Shown here one piece after another: positions 44,173 through 53,655 of a stretch of 64,000 nt of DNA (position 1 is its first letter; each line of letters begins with the position of its first letter). This DNA is from Rhizodiscina lignyota. Lineage: Eukaryota; Ascomycota; Dothideomycetes; Aulographales; Rhizodiscinaceae. The stretch covers positions 1,426,001-1,490,000 of the forward strand of contig ML978126.1 of assembly GCA_010015805.1 (NCBI GenBank), read 5' to 3'. Below the pieces are notes generated by a model. That model did no database searches. It saw nothing but the letters and a program-made list of their open reading frames with translations, and had not been told where the DNA came from. The position numbers and the translations under genes are program-made.

Positions 44173-44898
44173 GAACTTCTGAAGAATGAAAACGCACGGT
44201 TGCCTCGGCGGTGTCGAGAGTCACTCAATCACTATCGTTTAAGCCTTACTGTGACATGACATTTCGTGACGAGCATGAGGATACAGCTACACATCCTCGT
44301 AAGTTAATCTAGATTATATACACTGGGGTTGCATAATGCAGATAAATAAATAGAATGGAGCTTTAACAAGCTTTACATTTTATGGCGTCAAGAATAGAAG
44401 AAACCTTACGAAGTATACTCCTCCCCAGGCAATACCACTGAATTCATCGATAGATTACGCGTAAATCCACGAAATTTACGAAGTCGACGAAGGCGTACTA
44501 AGTAGACTCCGTTATTAATCGAGTTAATGTTCAATCCTGTCTAGCGTGTGTTGACCTAAGCTCTCAGAGATGCTCCCATTTGTGCTAAAGAATAAAACGC
44601 GTTCTTACTACAGTCGTTCAGGAACATGGGCTAACCTACTTTATCACACGTGCGGATAGCTTGTTCAGTAATCCTAAACAGGGCGCTCGCAACGGAGTAA
44701 TAATCATCCAGCTACATATGATACGTAAACCTCCGCCTTGCACAATACGCATACCTTGTCACGCAATTCCGTAGTCAACCCATCATAGTGTATTTAATAT
44801 AAGGCCACTCTCAGACGCATACTTGCCCAACTTCAACATTTTCGTTCCGCGTCTTAAGCCGGTTTGACACGACTTGAATACAAGCGTACCGCTACAGT
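44173..44898. other. Intergenic, A/T-rich
   Basis: 726 bases, A/T-rich with short palindromic stretches near 44460-44520 (GAAATTTACGAAG). It is the presumed promoter of the SDR gene. No coding region. Confidence 0.4.
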
Positions 44899-45762
44899 AT
44901 GGTATCCAACAAGTTCTTTGCTATCGTAGCTGGTATCGGCCCGGCAACTGGGAGATCCGTCGCCCTCCGATTCTCAGAATCTTACCCTGTTGTCTTGCTG
45001 GCTCGCCGGCCGGAAAGCTACAACGACGTCGTTGCCCAGATCAACAAGGCCGGCGGGAGAGCGATCGGTATTTCTGCTGACGCAACAGATGAGTCTTCAC
45101 TCGCTTCGGCATTCGAGACCATAAAAAAGGAGTTTGAGGGGTTACAGCTTGCCGCCGCAATCTATAATGTCCGTCCTAACTCACGGCCGAGCCGGAAGCC
45201 TTTTCTTCAATTGACCATTAGTGACGATTTGGAACCCAGCTTAATTGGCAATATGTATGTTCTTACTCCCTTCACCGAAGCTAGTTCGTCTCTAACGGAG
45301 CGCCGTATCCTAGCCGTGGTCTCTTCATTTTTGGTCAAAAGGTTGTTCCGCTACTTCTCGAATCTGTGGATAGTTCTCCTTACCCGCCAACTCTAGTAGT
45401 TACTGGAGCGACTGCATCGATCAGAGGCTCCAAAAACTGGTCTGTTATCGCGGCAGGCAAATGCGGGGCACGCGCCTTGACGCAATCTCTGGCCAGAGAA
45501 TTTGGTCCGCAAGGAGTTCACGTCGCCCACGCCATCATTGACGGCGGCATTGACGTACCTGACGCAGAGCATGCCAATCGCAATGATGCAACTCCAGACG
45601 GGAAAATAAGCCCCTATGGCGTAAGTGGTTCGAATCATCTGCTGTTAAGCTTGGATGCTGACTTGTTGCAAGATTGCTGAGAGCTACTGGAATCTGCACA
45701 CGCAACACAAGTCTGCTTTCACTCAGGAAATTGATTTGAGGCCTTTCAACGAGCACTTTTAG
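44899..45762 (+). CDS. Short-chain dehydrogenase/reductase, atypical active site
   Basis: Three exons, 44899..45254, 45314..45620 and 45673..45762; introns are 59 and 52 bases; 250 aa. The N-terminal nucleotide-binding loop is VAGIGPATGRSVALRF instead of TGxxxGxG. Further family parts are LLARRPESYNDV, GRAIGISADATDESS, LTISDDLEPSLIGN, VVTGATASIRG and ALTQSLAREFGPQGVHVAH. At the canonical YxxxK site the sequence reads VIAAGK, so the catalytic Tyr is absent while Lys is kept. A subgroup of fungal and bacterial SDRs shares this unusual site, so it may be a property of the group rather than decay. No breaks seen. It stands alone in a degenerate region. Confidence 0.85.
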
Positions 45763-46574
45763 GCAATTTTAATCCAATAATTCACGTAGAACATCACTTG
45801 ATGAATACATCGAGGGATAACATGCTCCTTCGTCTCTCACATCACCTTTCCGAGCTGCTCGAATATTGCCCGGCCACATTCAGTCCGTTCTTCGGTCGAC
45901 ATCCCTGGGCTCGTACGTGAGTGTACTTGACGCGCAACCCCAGCGTGCCGTGCCGTTCAGTCGCTCCTTGTATGCCCTCAGAACCCTATCAGACTATCTG
46001 CGTTGCCGTTCCATCTGATATGGGTCTTGGAGGATTGCCCGCTATCTATGGTTCTGATCGCTCCGGCGGTAGTTCCTCAAGTGCGCGCCGCATGTCATCC
46101 TCGTTGGGCTGAGACTGCCCGATTCCGAAAGCCAGCATTCCCTAACTCATTCTCTTTATGGTCATTTCTCTATCATCCTGCAACACCACCATTCCCTTCC
46201 CAGGCCCTGCAGCTTTGTCGCAGGACTCCATTGCATCTAAGAGTAGCATGCCTTCATGCCCGTGGTCCGCACAACATTTGTGTAGAATATAGAGTACATA
46301 GAGATAGCTAACTTTAACTTTATGCTAATCACATTTATGGTTGAGCTTTCCGCCCCTACGAATGTAGTGTGCAACAGCAATGCGATTTTGTCGCAGCGAC
46401 TAGCGTAACGCAAAATTTCCAGTAGCAAAGGTAATGAGAATAACGGTAACACCGTGTTACCTATGTGGTTTATAAACTATCGCAGCAAAGATCGTAGAGG
46501 GGCGCAGAAGAGATACTGGACTTGAGAAATGCAAAGAGGCTGTCGCATTTCTTGATCACACTCCTGCGAGTCCT
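45763..46574. other. Intergenic
   Basis: 812 bases; plus-strand frames at 45921-46112 and 46003-46311 are without family features. Confidence 0.4.
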
Positions 46575-46830
46575 TCATACCTTTCTTGCCGTCACCTGGA
46601 CAGACTTAGTTGTATTATGCCCGGTCTTCTTTATACGCTCATCCAGCGACTTCTTTTTGTAGTCGCAAGCGCCACAGATTCCACACCGCCAGATGTACAG
46701 CTTCTGTTGCTTGTTCTTCTCACAATGCTCGTGTGCATTCAGGTATGGAACTGCATCCACGAGCATCAACCTCTCATTGTATTCGTAGTGTAAGGTCAAC
46801 AGGTCCTCTGCAGTCGTATTGCCGCTGGAA

Positions 46831-46890
46831 GGACGTGGTAAGAGGCAGGACGTGGTATAGAGGCAGGACGTGGCATAGTGGCAGGACGTT
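46831..46890. repeat. 18-base tandem repeat, about 3.3 copies
   Basis: Units begin GGACGTGG(T/C)A and repeat at 46831, 46848, 46866 and 46884 (partial). In the minus strand they read as repeats of Pro-Arg-Pro-Ala. They lie in the relic gene. Confidence 0.7.
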
Positions 46891-47618
46891 TCCTAAATAC
46901 GTTGATGAAGTGGCCAAGGCTCTGGGGCGGGCCTGGCTCTTCTCTGGCCTTGCCGAAGTCGATCGCGTCGCTTGATTCCAATATTCAATGCTGGTCACGC
47001 TGCCATAGCGGGTGCAGTTCCTCGATGTTGCGCAGATACAGGAATTTTTGTTCTGCGTCGTACTGTTCCCACAGCTTCCATGCCGCGGCGTCGATTGCCG
47101 TTGAATCACTGGCAGTCGGATTGAGGTAGGCTGTGTGAAGAATTCTGTACGCGTCCACTTCCAAGTCCCACTAGCGGACATGAAGCAAAGGATCAGTCTC
47201 GTCGAACTTCGAAGCGCACAGTTTATGCTTGGTGGCCACATCCTCTAGGAACAGAATGAGCGAGCTCTCTGCTTCTTCATCTTTGACCTTGTTGTTCTCA
47301 ACCTCTGTGCTCCGAACCTTCTCTTGTCGAGTTTGGCTGCGCTAACCATCATCATCTCCAACTTGGTATTCCGATCCACTGTTCGCTTCAGCTGAGTTGC
47401 TTCCGCCGCAACACTTGCAAGCTTCGTCGACTTAGATCTACTCTTCTCTTCTCACTTGTTTTCTTCATTATCTCCGGAGTCCGCAGTTTGGTTGGCGCTG
47501 ATCGTGCGGACAGCAACTCTCGTTGAATGTTGAGTCCCGTTAGCCTTATCGTTGTGGACTGGAGGGGATTCGGTCGAGTTGTGCGCGGACAAGCTGAGCG
47601 AGCTTCATCGCAGTAGGT

Positions 47619-47858
47619 TGGAGCGGGGTGCGGCGTGGTCTTGAGGGAAGGAGTCGTGGGAGCTCGCTGGTCCTGCACTGGAGCAGAGTGTGGAATGGGT
47701 ACACCGAAAGGAGTCGTGAGAGATCGCTCGCCGTGCGCTAGAGCGGACTGTGGTGTGGGGCTACCGAAAGAAGTCCTGAGAGCTTGATCACCGTGCACTG
47801 GAGCGGAGTGTGGTGTAGGCATGCTAGAAGGAGCTGTGAGGGTTCGATCACTCTGTAC
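47619..47858. repeat. 60-base minisatellite, four units plus a partial fifth
   Basis: Four consecutive 60-base units starting at 47619, 47679, 47739 and 47799, each opening T(G/A)GAGC and containing a GA-rich centre. Because 60 is a multiple of three, each unit encodes 20 residues on the minus strand with the recurring pattern TPHSAPVHGDQALRTSFG. Units differ at many positions, so the array is old. Confidence 0.85.
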
Positions 47859-48325
47859 TGGAGCTGTATTCAAGAATGCTGTGTTCAGAGCAGCTGGCCA
47901 ATCTCCTGTGGGGACTTTCCTCCGAGTGCCCTTTACGTCAATATTACTGTTTTCGTCCAATTTCGAGCGCTTCGGAGGTTATCAGTTCCTCTTGTTCTGT
48001 ATCTCATCTTTCTCGCTTCTGACTCTTGGTTGACTCTGAAGGGACTTGAGGACTGCACCGCTGAAAGCGCCAAGTTCAAAGGTATCTTTCAACTGCGCTT
48101 GAGGATATCCTTGAATATGTAAAAGTTATGAAGCGCGACCTGTACTACGAGTAGATCCTTGCAGTAAGTAAGTGAGACCATGATTTTCTGGCAACGGGTG
48201 AGCTCACCGCAAAGTACGTGAGGCAAATCGGATCAACTTCATACTCACTCCTCGTTTCGCCGCGTCCCACCTCCCACAAGCTTCGCGAAGTCCTCTCATT
48301 TCACTCTTTCAAACACCTCATGAAA

Positions 48326-48800
48326 GCTGCTTCTGGTAAAGTGAAATTCTCAAGGTCGAGGTCGGTCGCTTGGGTGTGAAAGCCCTTTCGTGGAGGCTGC
48401 TTCTGGAACGTGAAATTCTTTACTGAGGAGATCATTCGGTGAAGTGTTAAGGCTTTTTGCGGAAGGTTATTCTTGCGAAGTGAAATATTCCGGGTTGAGG
48501 TTGATCGCGTGAGCATAGAAACCTTTCTATGAGGGCTGTTTCTAGTGAAATGAAGTTTCTCATGCCTGAGGACGGTTGTTGTGTTGCAAAGTCTTTTTAC
48601 AGAAATCTGCTCTTGCGAAGTCACACTTATAACAGTCGCTATTCAGTGCCGGGGTCCCTTTGTAAGCCGGTTGTTCGTTGAGTGAAGCCCTCAACATTAA
48701 GTGCGCTCTATTAGATTGCGACAGTCATTTGAAAGAGATTGTTGCTTCCGAAGTGAAATACTTGAGGCTGACGTTGCCCGATTAAGCGTCATCTGTACGC
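48326..48800. repeat. Degenerate 69-70-base tandem repeat, about seven units
   Basis: Unit starts near 48326, 48396, 48466, 48535, 48605, 48671 and 48739. Shared parts are an opening GCTGCTTCTGG-like block and GTGAAAT about 15 bases on. The spacing of about 69 equals 23 codons. The minus-strand frame 48301-48624 reads as 23-residue repeats with a recurring K/N-F-T and P-x-K-x pattern. Copies are strongly diverged. Confidence 0.75.
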
Positions 48801-49104
48801 GCTAGTGAAACAGCTATCAGCCAACAATGGGCGACCAACGCCCACATAGGATAAAAAATCTGCCAAAAATAATAATAAAACAATAGACAGTCTCAGTTTC
48901 AGTTTTGCGCTTACTAGTATCGCGTGAAAGTCTGGTGCTATCCTGCCCTGAGCGCGGGCCTAAGCGTGAACTCTATAATCTCTGCCAATTCAGACTATCT
49001 TGTCAAAATAATACTCCAAGTCAAAAAAGAAAAGCCATCCCCCCAAAAATTGGAGGGAGAAAGGACAAACTCTTTGCATATGGGAAAAGAAAAATAAAAT
49101 GGCA

Positions 49105-49370
49105 AAAGACTGCGCCACCTCCAGCTAACTTCGAGGTTAGAGGAGAGGCGCAGGAAAACTTAGCTTTACCCAAGTTTAGTTTAATTTAAAGACTACACCA
49201 CCTCCAATCTAAACCTGTAATGTGCAATACAGGTAGAGAGGAAGGTGCAGGAAACCCCAGTATTACATGGCATTTGCTTTGGTATTTAGTTTTTCAAGAC
49301 TACACCGCCCCATGAGGGGTGCAGGAAAACCAGCATTACCTAGTCTTACTTTAGTATTTATTATTACCTA
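49105..49370. repeat. Three repeat units with hairpin structure
   Basis: Units begin near 49105, 49187 and 49295 with AAGACTGCGCC or AAGACTACACC, and end with GGCGCAGGAAAAC, GGTGCAGGAAACC or GGGTGCAGGAAAAC. In each, the opening C-rich and closing G-rich parts can pair. The inner stems differ in sequence (CTAAC/GTTAG; CCTGTA/TACAGG; CCCC/GGGG). Downstream of each is a T/A-rich stretch with TTTAGT or TTTAGTATTTA. Confidence 0.65.
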
Positions 49371-49444
49371 AATATTGTTGTTAGTATATCGAGGACCTGA
49401 CTGAGGGTTCCGGCCTAAATATTAGAAAATTGAGGATTCTACGA

Positions 49445-49510
49445 GGGTCGAACCTAGGGCCCTCTGGTTAGCGGAAGTCATGTGGCAAGGAGTGTACTAA
49501 CCTGGTTTGG
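49445..49510 (-). other. tRNA-like sequence with A- and B-box resemblance
   Basis: On the minus strand, GGTTAGTACACTCC resembles a pol III A box and GGTTCGACCC matches the B-box/T-loop consensus, about 45 bases apart, as in tRNAs. The acceptor, D and T stems do not pair cleanly, so this is not called a tRNA gene. It could be a tRNA relic or the head of a tRNA-derived short element. Confidence 0.3.
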
Positions 49511-50879
49511 AAGGGGAAAGCCGGTGTTAAAAGGTGCCTATGGTGAGCCACGGGCCCGGCATTATTGACTGGAGTAAAATGAAAAATAATGATATAGTCA
49601 TAATTCTAAGACCACATTTTGCTAAGGGGCGAAGTCCTTATTTCCTGAGTATGGACATTATGAAAGCCTAGTCGACACACGGACACACGGACTCACGGAG
49701 TATGCACCCCTTTCATAAATAACCAGACGCAAAGCACCCACCGAGATACTCAAGCGCATCCTCTCGTACTATTGGGTAGTAGGGTTACCCTTCTTTCATC
49801 ATTGATGGTTTCCATTCATCAATGTTCGGAAAAGGTGAAGCAGTACGAAGTAGAGCAACGATATTTAATTTGATTCAATTAATCAAGAGAAGTCTTGCAC
49901 CTCAATAGAGAAGACTTTCATATTGAGGCCGAACAAAGGCTGATAGACAATGCGAACTACCCAACTCTTTCGCAGCAGATCTCTTGTACGGACACATGCT
50001 GGGATTTCGAGGCTAAGGTTTCCAGCAGAGCCAATCGATCTCAACTCATGATGCTTGCTTCAATAATCGGCGCCATGTCCGCATTTTTGCATTGAAATAC
50101 AAATGTCCTCATACGAGGGACGCAGTGAGAGGTCGTCTCCTTCACTCCTGCGTTGCTGAAAAGAGCGGCGATCTCCGTCGCTCCAGTCTCCACTTTAAAT
50201 TCTCCTTTGCCCCATTCAATGCATAACAGAGAACTTCTAAATATACATGGCTCCTTAGTTCACACCCTGCTATTGTTTTGCAATATTTGTATACTCAACG
50301 CATATCGACTGTATCCGCCATGAGCGATGTTTGTTAGCATTACCCTGCCCTGCCTGCTACCTCGGCGGCGGCCGCAGTTCGGCAGATCTTCGGTACGTTG
50401 CTGAGTCAGCGAACCTGCGGATTCAGCGTAGAATTGTGGAATTGTGGAACACCTGGGAATCAGTTGTACAACCTCAACCTCATAGCAACGAGACAATGCG
50501 GGCCATTATCTTCGCGTCCTCGTCGATCCACTTTCCACGTGAAGCTGTCGAACAGCAAGAAGCAACTCACTTGTTACTTTTGAGATAGATCAAAGTTTTG
50601 CAGTCGTGGCAATACTTGCGATTTTGGCCACTATCAAACCGGCACTGTGCCTAATCCACCCCAATCTTACGGTGCACCCCAGTCAAGTATCAACTATCGA
50701 TGCGGAACTTGCATCAGATGAGGCATCTCATGTGAGGACAAAGCGCGCTAGTTTTAATTACGAAAGCACTAACAGAGATAATAGAGTTCCGGGAAGATTA
50801 TGCGAAGCCGTGTTGAATGCCGCATCGTGCTCTAGATCAGACATATCATTTCAAAAAAGCTGGCAATAACTAACGAGAC

Positions 50880-52060
50880 ATACTTCAGTACCCGTTTTGC
50901 ATTCCCGTCCTCAGATAGGTGCCGCAGAAGGACAAGTCCTTCAATACCGTAAAGCAGTGTCTGCCCCACTGCAAAAGGGATCTTGCGACAAAAGCTTTGA
51001 AACCCAACCAAGTCGCCATACTGTGTACCTGCTTGCTTGAGATGCAAATCCGAGAGTCATACTGCGAGATATGTGGGCGCGATCCTGCGACAACCCAAAG
51101 GAAATTGTGGACAAACCCGAGCTGCCTCACTGGTGCACTGAGAAGTACAGAAACATACTGGAAAAGAGCTTGACAGTGACAGAAAGATACCTGCTTGCCT
51201 GCACAGCTAAAAAATCATTTGGCGAAGCATAATGGGAAGCGAAGTATCGTGTTTCTGGATGAATTTGAAAAGACTACGGACGAAGTCACAGAGACACTGC
51301 TCAAGGCTCTTGATGAAGGTGATACATCCAGGAGATCCAAATTGTAGTGTTCTCTGCCGCGCAATGTAGGCACTCTCCAGATCGCCAATACAGGACAAAT
51401 TTGGATCGTCATGAGACAAGCCGGTTGCTCGGTACGAGCGCTTTTGACTCGCATATCAACCGGTTCCATAAGGACCATCTGACTGCACAGATGTTTCGAA
51501 AGGAGAGAACGGCATCGCTGGATCGGCTGACGAGGAAATAGAAAGAGATGCTAGGCATAACATTCACTGTAAGCTGGGAGTTCCACTCTTTACTCAGTAG
51601 ATCTAACGCATTCAGAGCGCACTTGCCTGTCGTATATCAGCCCTTATTCCGTTCGTGCCATTTAACCCAATCGAAGCGGCTGTTTTCGTAAACAAACAAA
51701 GACAAAACTTTGTGGACGATCTGCGAGAACCCATAGATGTTGCAAACGGGAATACAGAAACCACATCTATCTCAATTTTGAGTCCGACGAGAAGCTTTGC
51801 AGACATATCGCAGAGGAAGATTATTACAAGAACGAAGGCGTTGGATCGGTAGAGACAGCTTTCCGGAATATGGTGGTTGAGCCTTTCAACAAGCAGTCCT
51901 TGTTAACGGAAGGTGGTGAGGATGAGATGAACAACGGGCCTGCGGGGCGTTCGGTCAGTTCACGGTGCAGTTAAATGAGGCAGAGGTCGAAGTCTTCGAA
52001 GATGACCAGATGTCTGCTTCGACATGATCATTTAGAAGAGACTTGCATTCGGAGGGTGAC
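50880..52060 (+). pseudogene. Coding relics of unknown origin
   Basis: Plus-strand segments with protein-like composition (AKKSFGEA, QYRTNLDRHETSRLLGTSAF, HIAEEDYYKNEGVGSVETAF) occur in several frames separated by many stops. No complete gene or recognised family. The region may be one or more heavily decayed genes. Confidence 0.25.
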
Positions 52061-52238
52061 GTTAGATGTTGAAGGTTGATCGGCGATTACAGAAGAGCGG
52101 ATGTTCTTTAGAAAAGATGCGGATAGCATTGGTAGTATTGATGAGTAGTTTCTTCTTCGACCTCTCTTCTTCCGTCCTATCATGACTGTCCCATTATCCA
52201 TATTACTGTCGCACTGCCACCGTCATAGCGCCCATACA

Positions 52239-52730
52239 TTACCGACACATGGACTTTCCCTTCTCAACTAGCGTACAATCAAAATAGCTTCTAATCTCAT
52301 AGAACTGGTACTTTTCATCTGTTTCCGCTGCATCTGCCTTCTTTGCAGTGTACACGAAATACGTTGGTACACCGATAACACCCTTGCCATTGGGAAGATG
52401 ACAGTTCGTCACCACCTCCATGTGAAACACGTGGACATCAGAGGCCTCATCGGAAACGACTGTAATAGATCTGACCTCTCGGGTAAGATGGTCGAAGTCG
52501 CCCCATAGATAGAGATAGTCATCGAAGACAGCCTTGGCGCCATTGACAAGCTCGCTGTTCGCGCCGTAGTTGACAGCTTGAGAGTTGTAGAAGCGGGTGG
52601 GCGTTTTGGACAGAGCCTGGAGGTCGGCGTCAAACGTAGCAGCGTAGTGTAGATACCATTTCAATGGTGCGTAATCAACCGGAGCGGTTACATCGATTGG
52701 TGCTTGAAGGGCGAGTGTGGTAAGAGGCAT
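52239..52730 (-). CDS. SnoaL-like/NTF2-fold protein
   Basis: Single exon, 163 aa. The sequence has the helix-then-sheet layout of the NTF2-like superfamily: WYLHYAATFDADLQALSK, RFYNSQAVNYGANSELVNGA, FDHLTREVRSITVVSDEA, HVFHMEVVTNCHLPNGKG, and a terminal sheet with YQFYEIRSYFDCT. Members are small dimers, sometimes polyketide cyclases, often of unknown function. There is no leader or membrane part. The ATG at 52730 is the family-like start. It stands alone at the edge of the repeat-rich region. Confidence 0.8.
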   Translation of the reverse strand: MPLTTLALQAPIDVTAPVDYAPLKWYLHYAATFDADLQALSKTPTRFYNSQAVNYGANSELVNGAKAVFDDYLYLWGDFDHLTREVRSITVVSDEASDVHVFHMEVVTNCHLPNGKGVIGVPTYFVYTAKKADAAETDEKYQFYEIRSYFDCTLVEKGKSMCR

Positions 52731-53655
52731 AATGGATGGTTGGTTGATAGTGTCTGATTTATAGCAGCTCTCAGAGGATAATTAAAAAGAGAAGAGAAGC
52801 GTGCCACCTACTTTAGAAGCGAAGTCATTCCATTCATATATACCGTTGTCGAAATAGAAGATCGATTCTAGCATGCCACACGCGAACTTAGTCAGCCTTT
52901 ACCTACATGTATCGGCCGGGAAAAGGAATGGAAAGCGCAACGGCGTTCCTCAACAACACACGCAAATCCCGATTGCGGATTAGCGGACGAGGTAGATATT
53001 CATCAGTAAGTCGATTCTAGCGAACCGCGAAGCAGAATCGGCGCCCAAACTGCGTGGAGTGGGCGTGTCAACCATTTCGCGCATACGATGTCCCAATTAT
53101 CGGCCGAAGCGAATTGAGAGATCCATACACACAACGCTCAATTCCCAAACTATTGATGCGAGATCATTAATAAGCCACATTGTGCTGTGCTGTGCCGTTT
53201 CCTTGTGCGCAATTCGCGTACTTCTAAAGAAGGCATGTGTGGCGATTGGAGGAAGAACTCGTCAGGGGACGCGGAGGTAGAAAGATGCATCGATAGATCT
53301 CGTTTGGAAATCAGAACGAGTAGCCAAATCCGTGGAATAAGCTCCTTGAAAATATAAGGTGCAATCATCAAGCTTCTGAGGTAGTCTATTCTTGTTTGGT
53401 CGGGATGTGAGCATGTAAGACAAGCTAAGTGACATTCAGGCAGCAGAATTTCTTCTTCGGTAGAGTAAATACTCGGCATTTTTCTGAGCCGCTTCCGAAG
53501 ATTTTCCCGCATTCCCATCTACTCTATTGCTGCCAGAAAGGAACGTTGAGAACATCGACTAGAGTGAGGCGACAACATTCCAACGCATGACTCCTTTGCT
53601 CTCACCACACTGCGCCAGCTCGAATTATCGGATTCAAATCATAATGTCATTCAAC
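52731..53655. other. Intergenic
   Basis: 925 bases. A minus-strand frame at 53150-53518 (122 aa) has no family features. Nothing else is supported. Confidence 0.4.

Larger units (their letters stand above)
46575..47960 (-). pseudogene. Decayed multi-part gene of unknown function with internal tandem repeats
   Basis: The minus strand has a chain of protein-like segments: a Pro/Thr/Ala-rich repeat part (47388-47960), an acidic helical part (DEEAESSLILFLEDVATKHK), a segment with AYRILHTAYLNPTASD and LWEQYDAEQKFLYLRNIEEL, a short tandem-repeat part, and a C-terminal Cys-containing part with YIWRCGICGACDYKKKSLDE. They are in different frames or separated by stops, so the gene is broken in several places. 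No family recognised; the last part could be a zinc-binding motif. The repeat arrays at 47619-47858 and 46831-46890 lie inside it. Confidence 0.4.
47961..52238. other. Repeat-rich, gene-free region
   Basis: 4.3 kb without an intact gene. In order it holds a degenerate 69-70-base tandem array (48326-48800), three hairpin-bearing repeat units (49105-49370), a tRNA-like sequence (about 49445-49510), A/T-rich unassigned sequence, and coding relics (50.9-52.0 kb). Each is listed separately. Confidence 0.5.

Noticed and set aside
48880-49900. Mitochondrial insertion (NUMT) as a firm call
   Set aside because: Hairpin units and A/T richness are suggestive, but no mitochondrial gene sequence was recognised.
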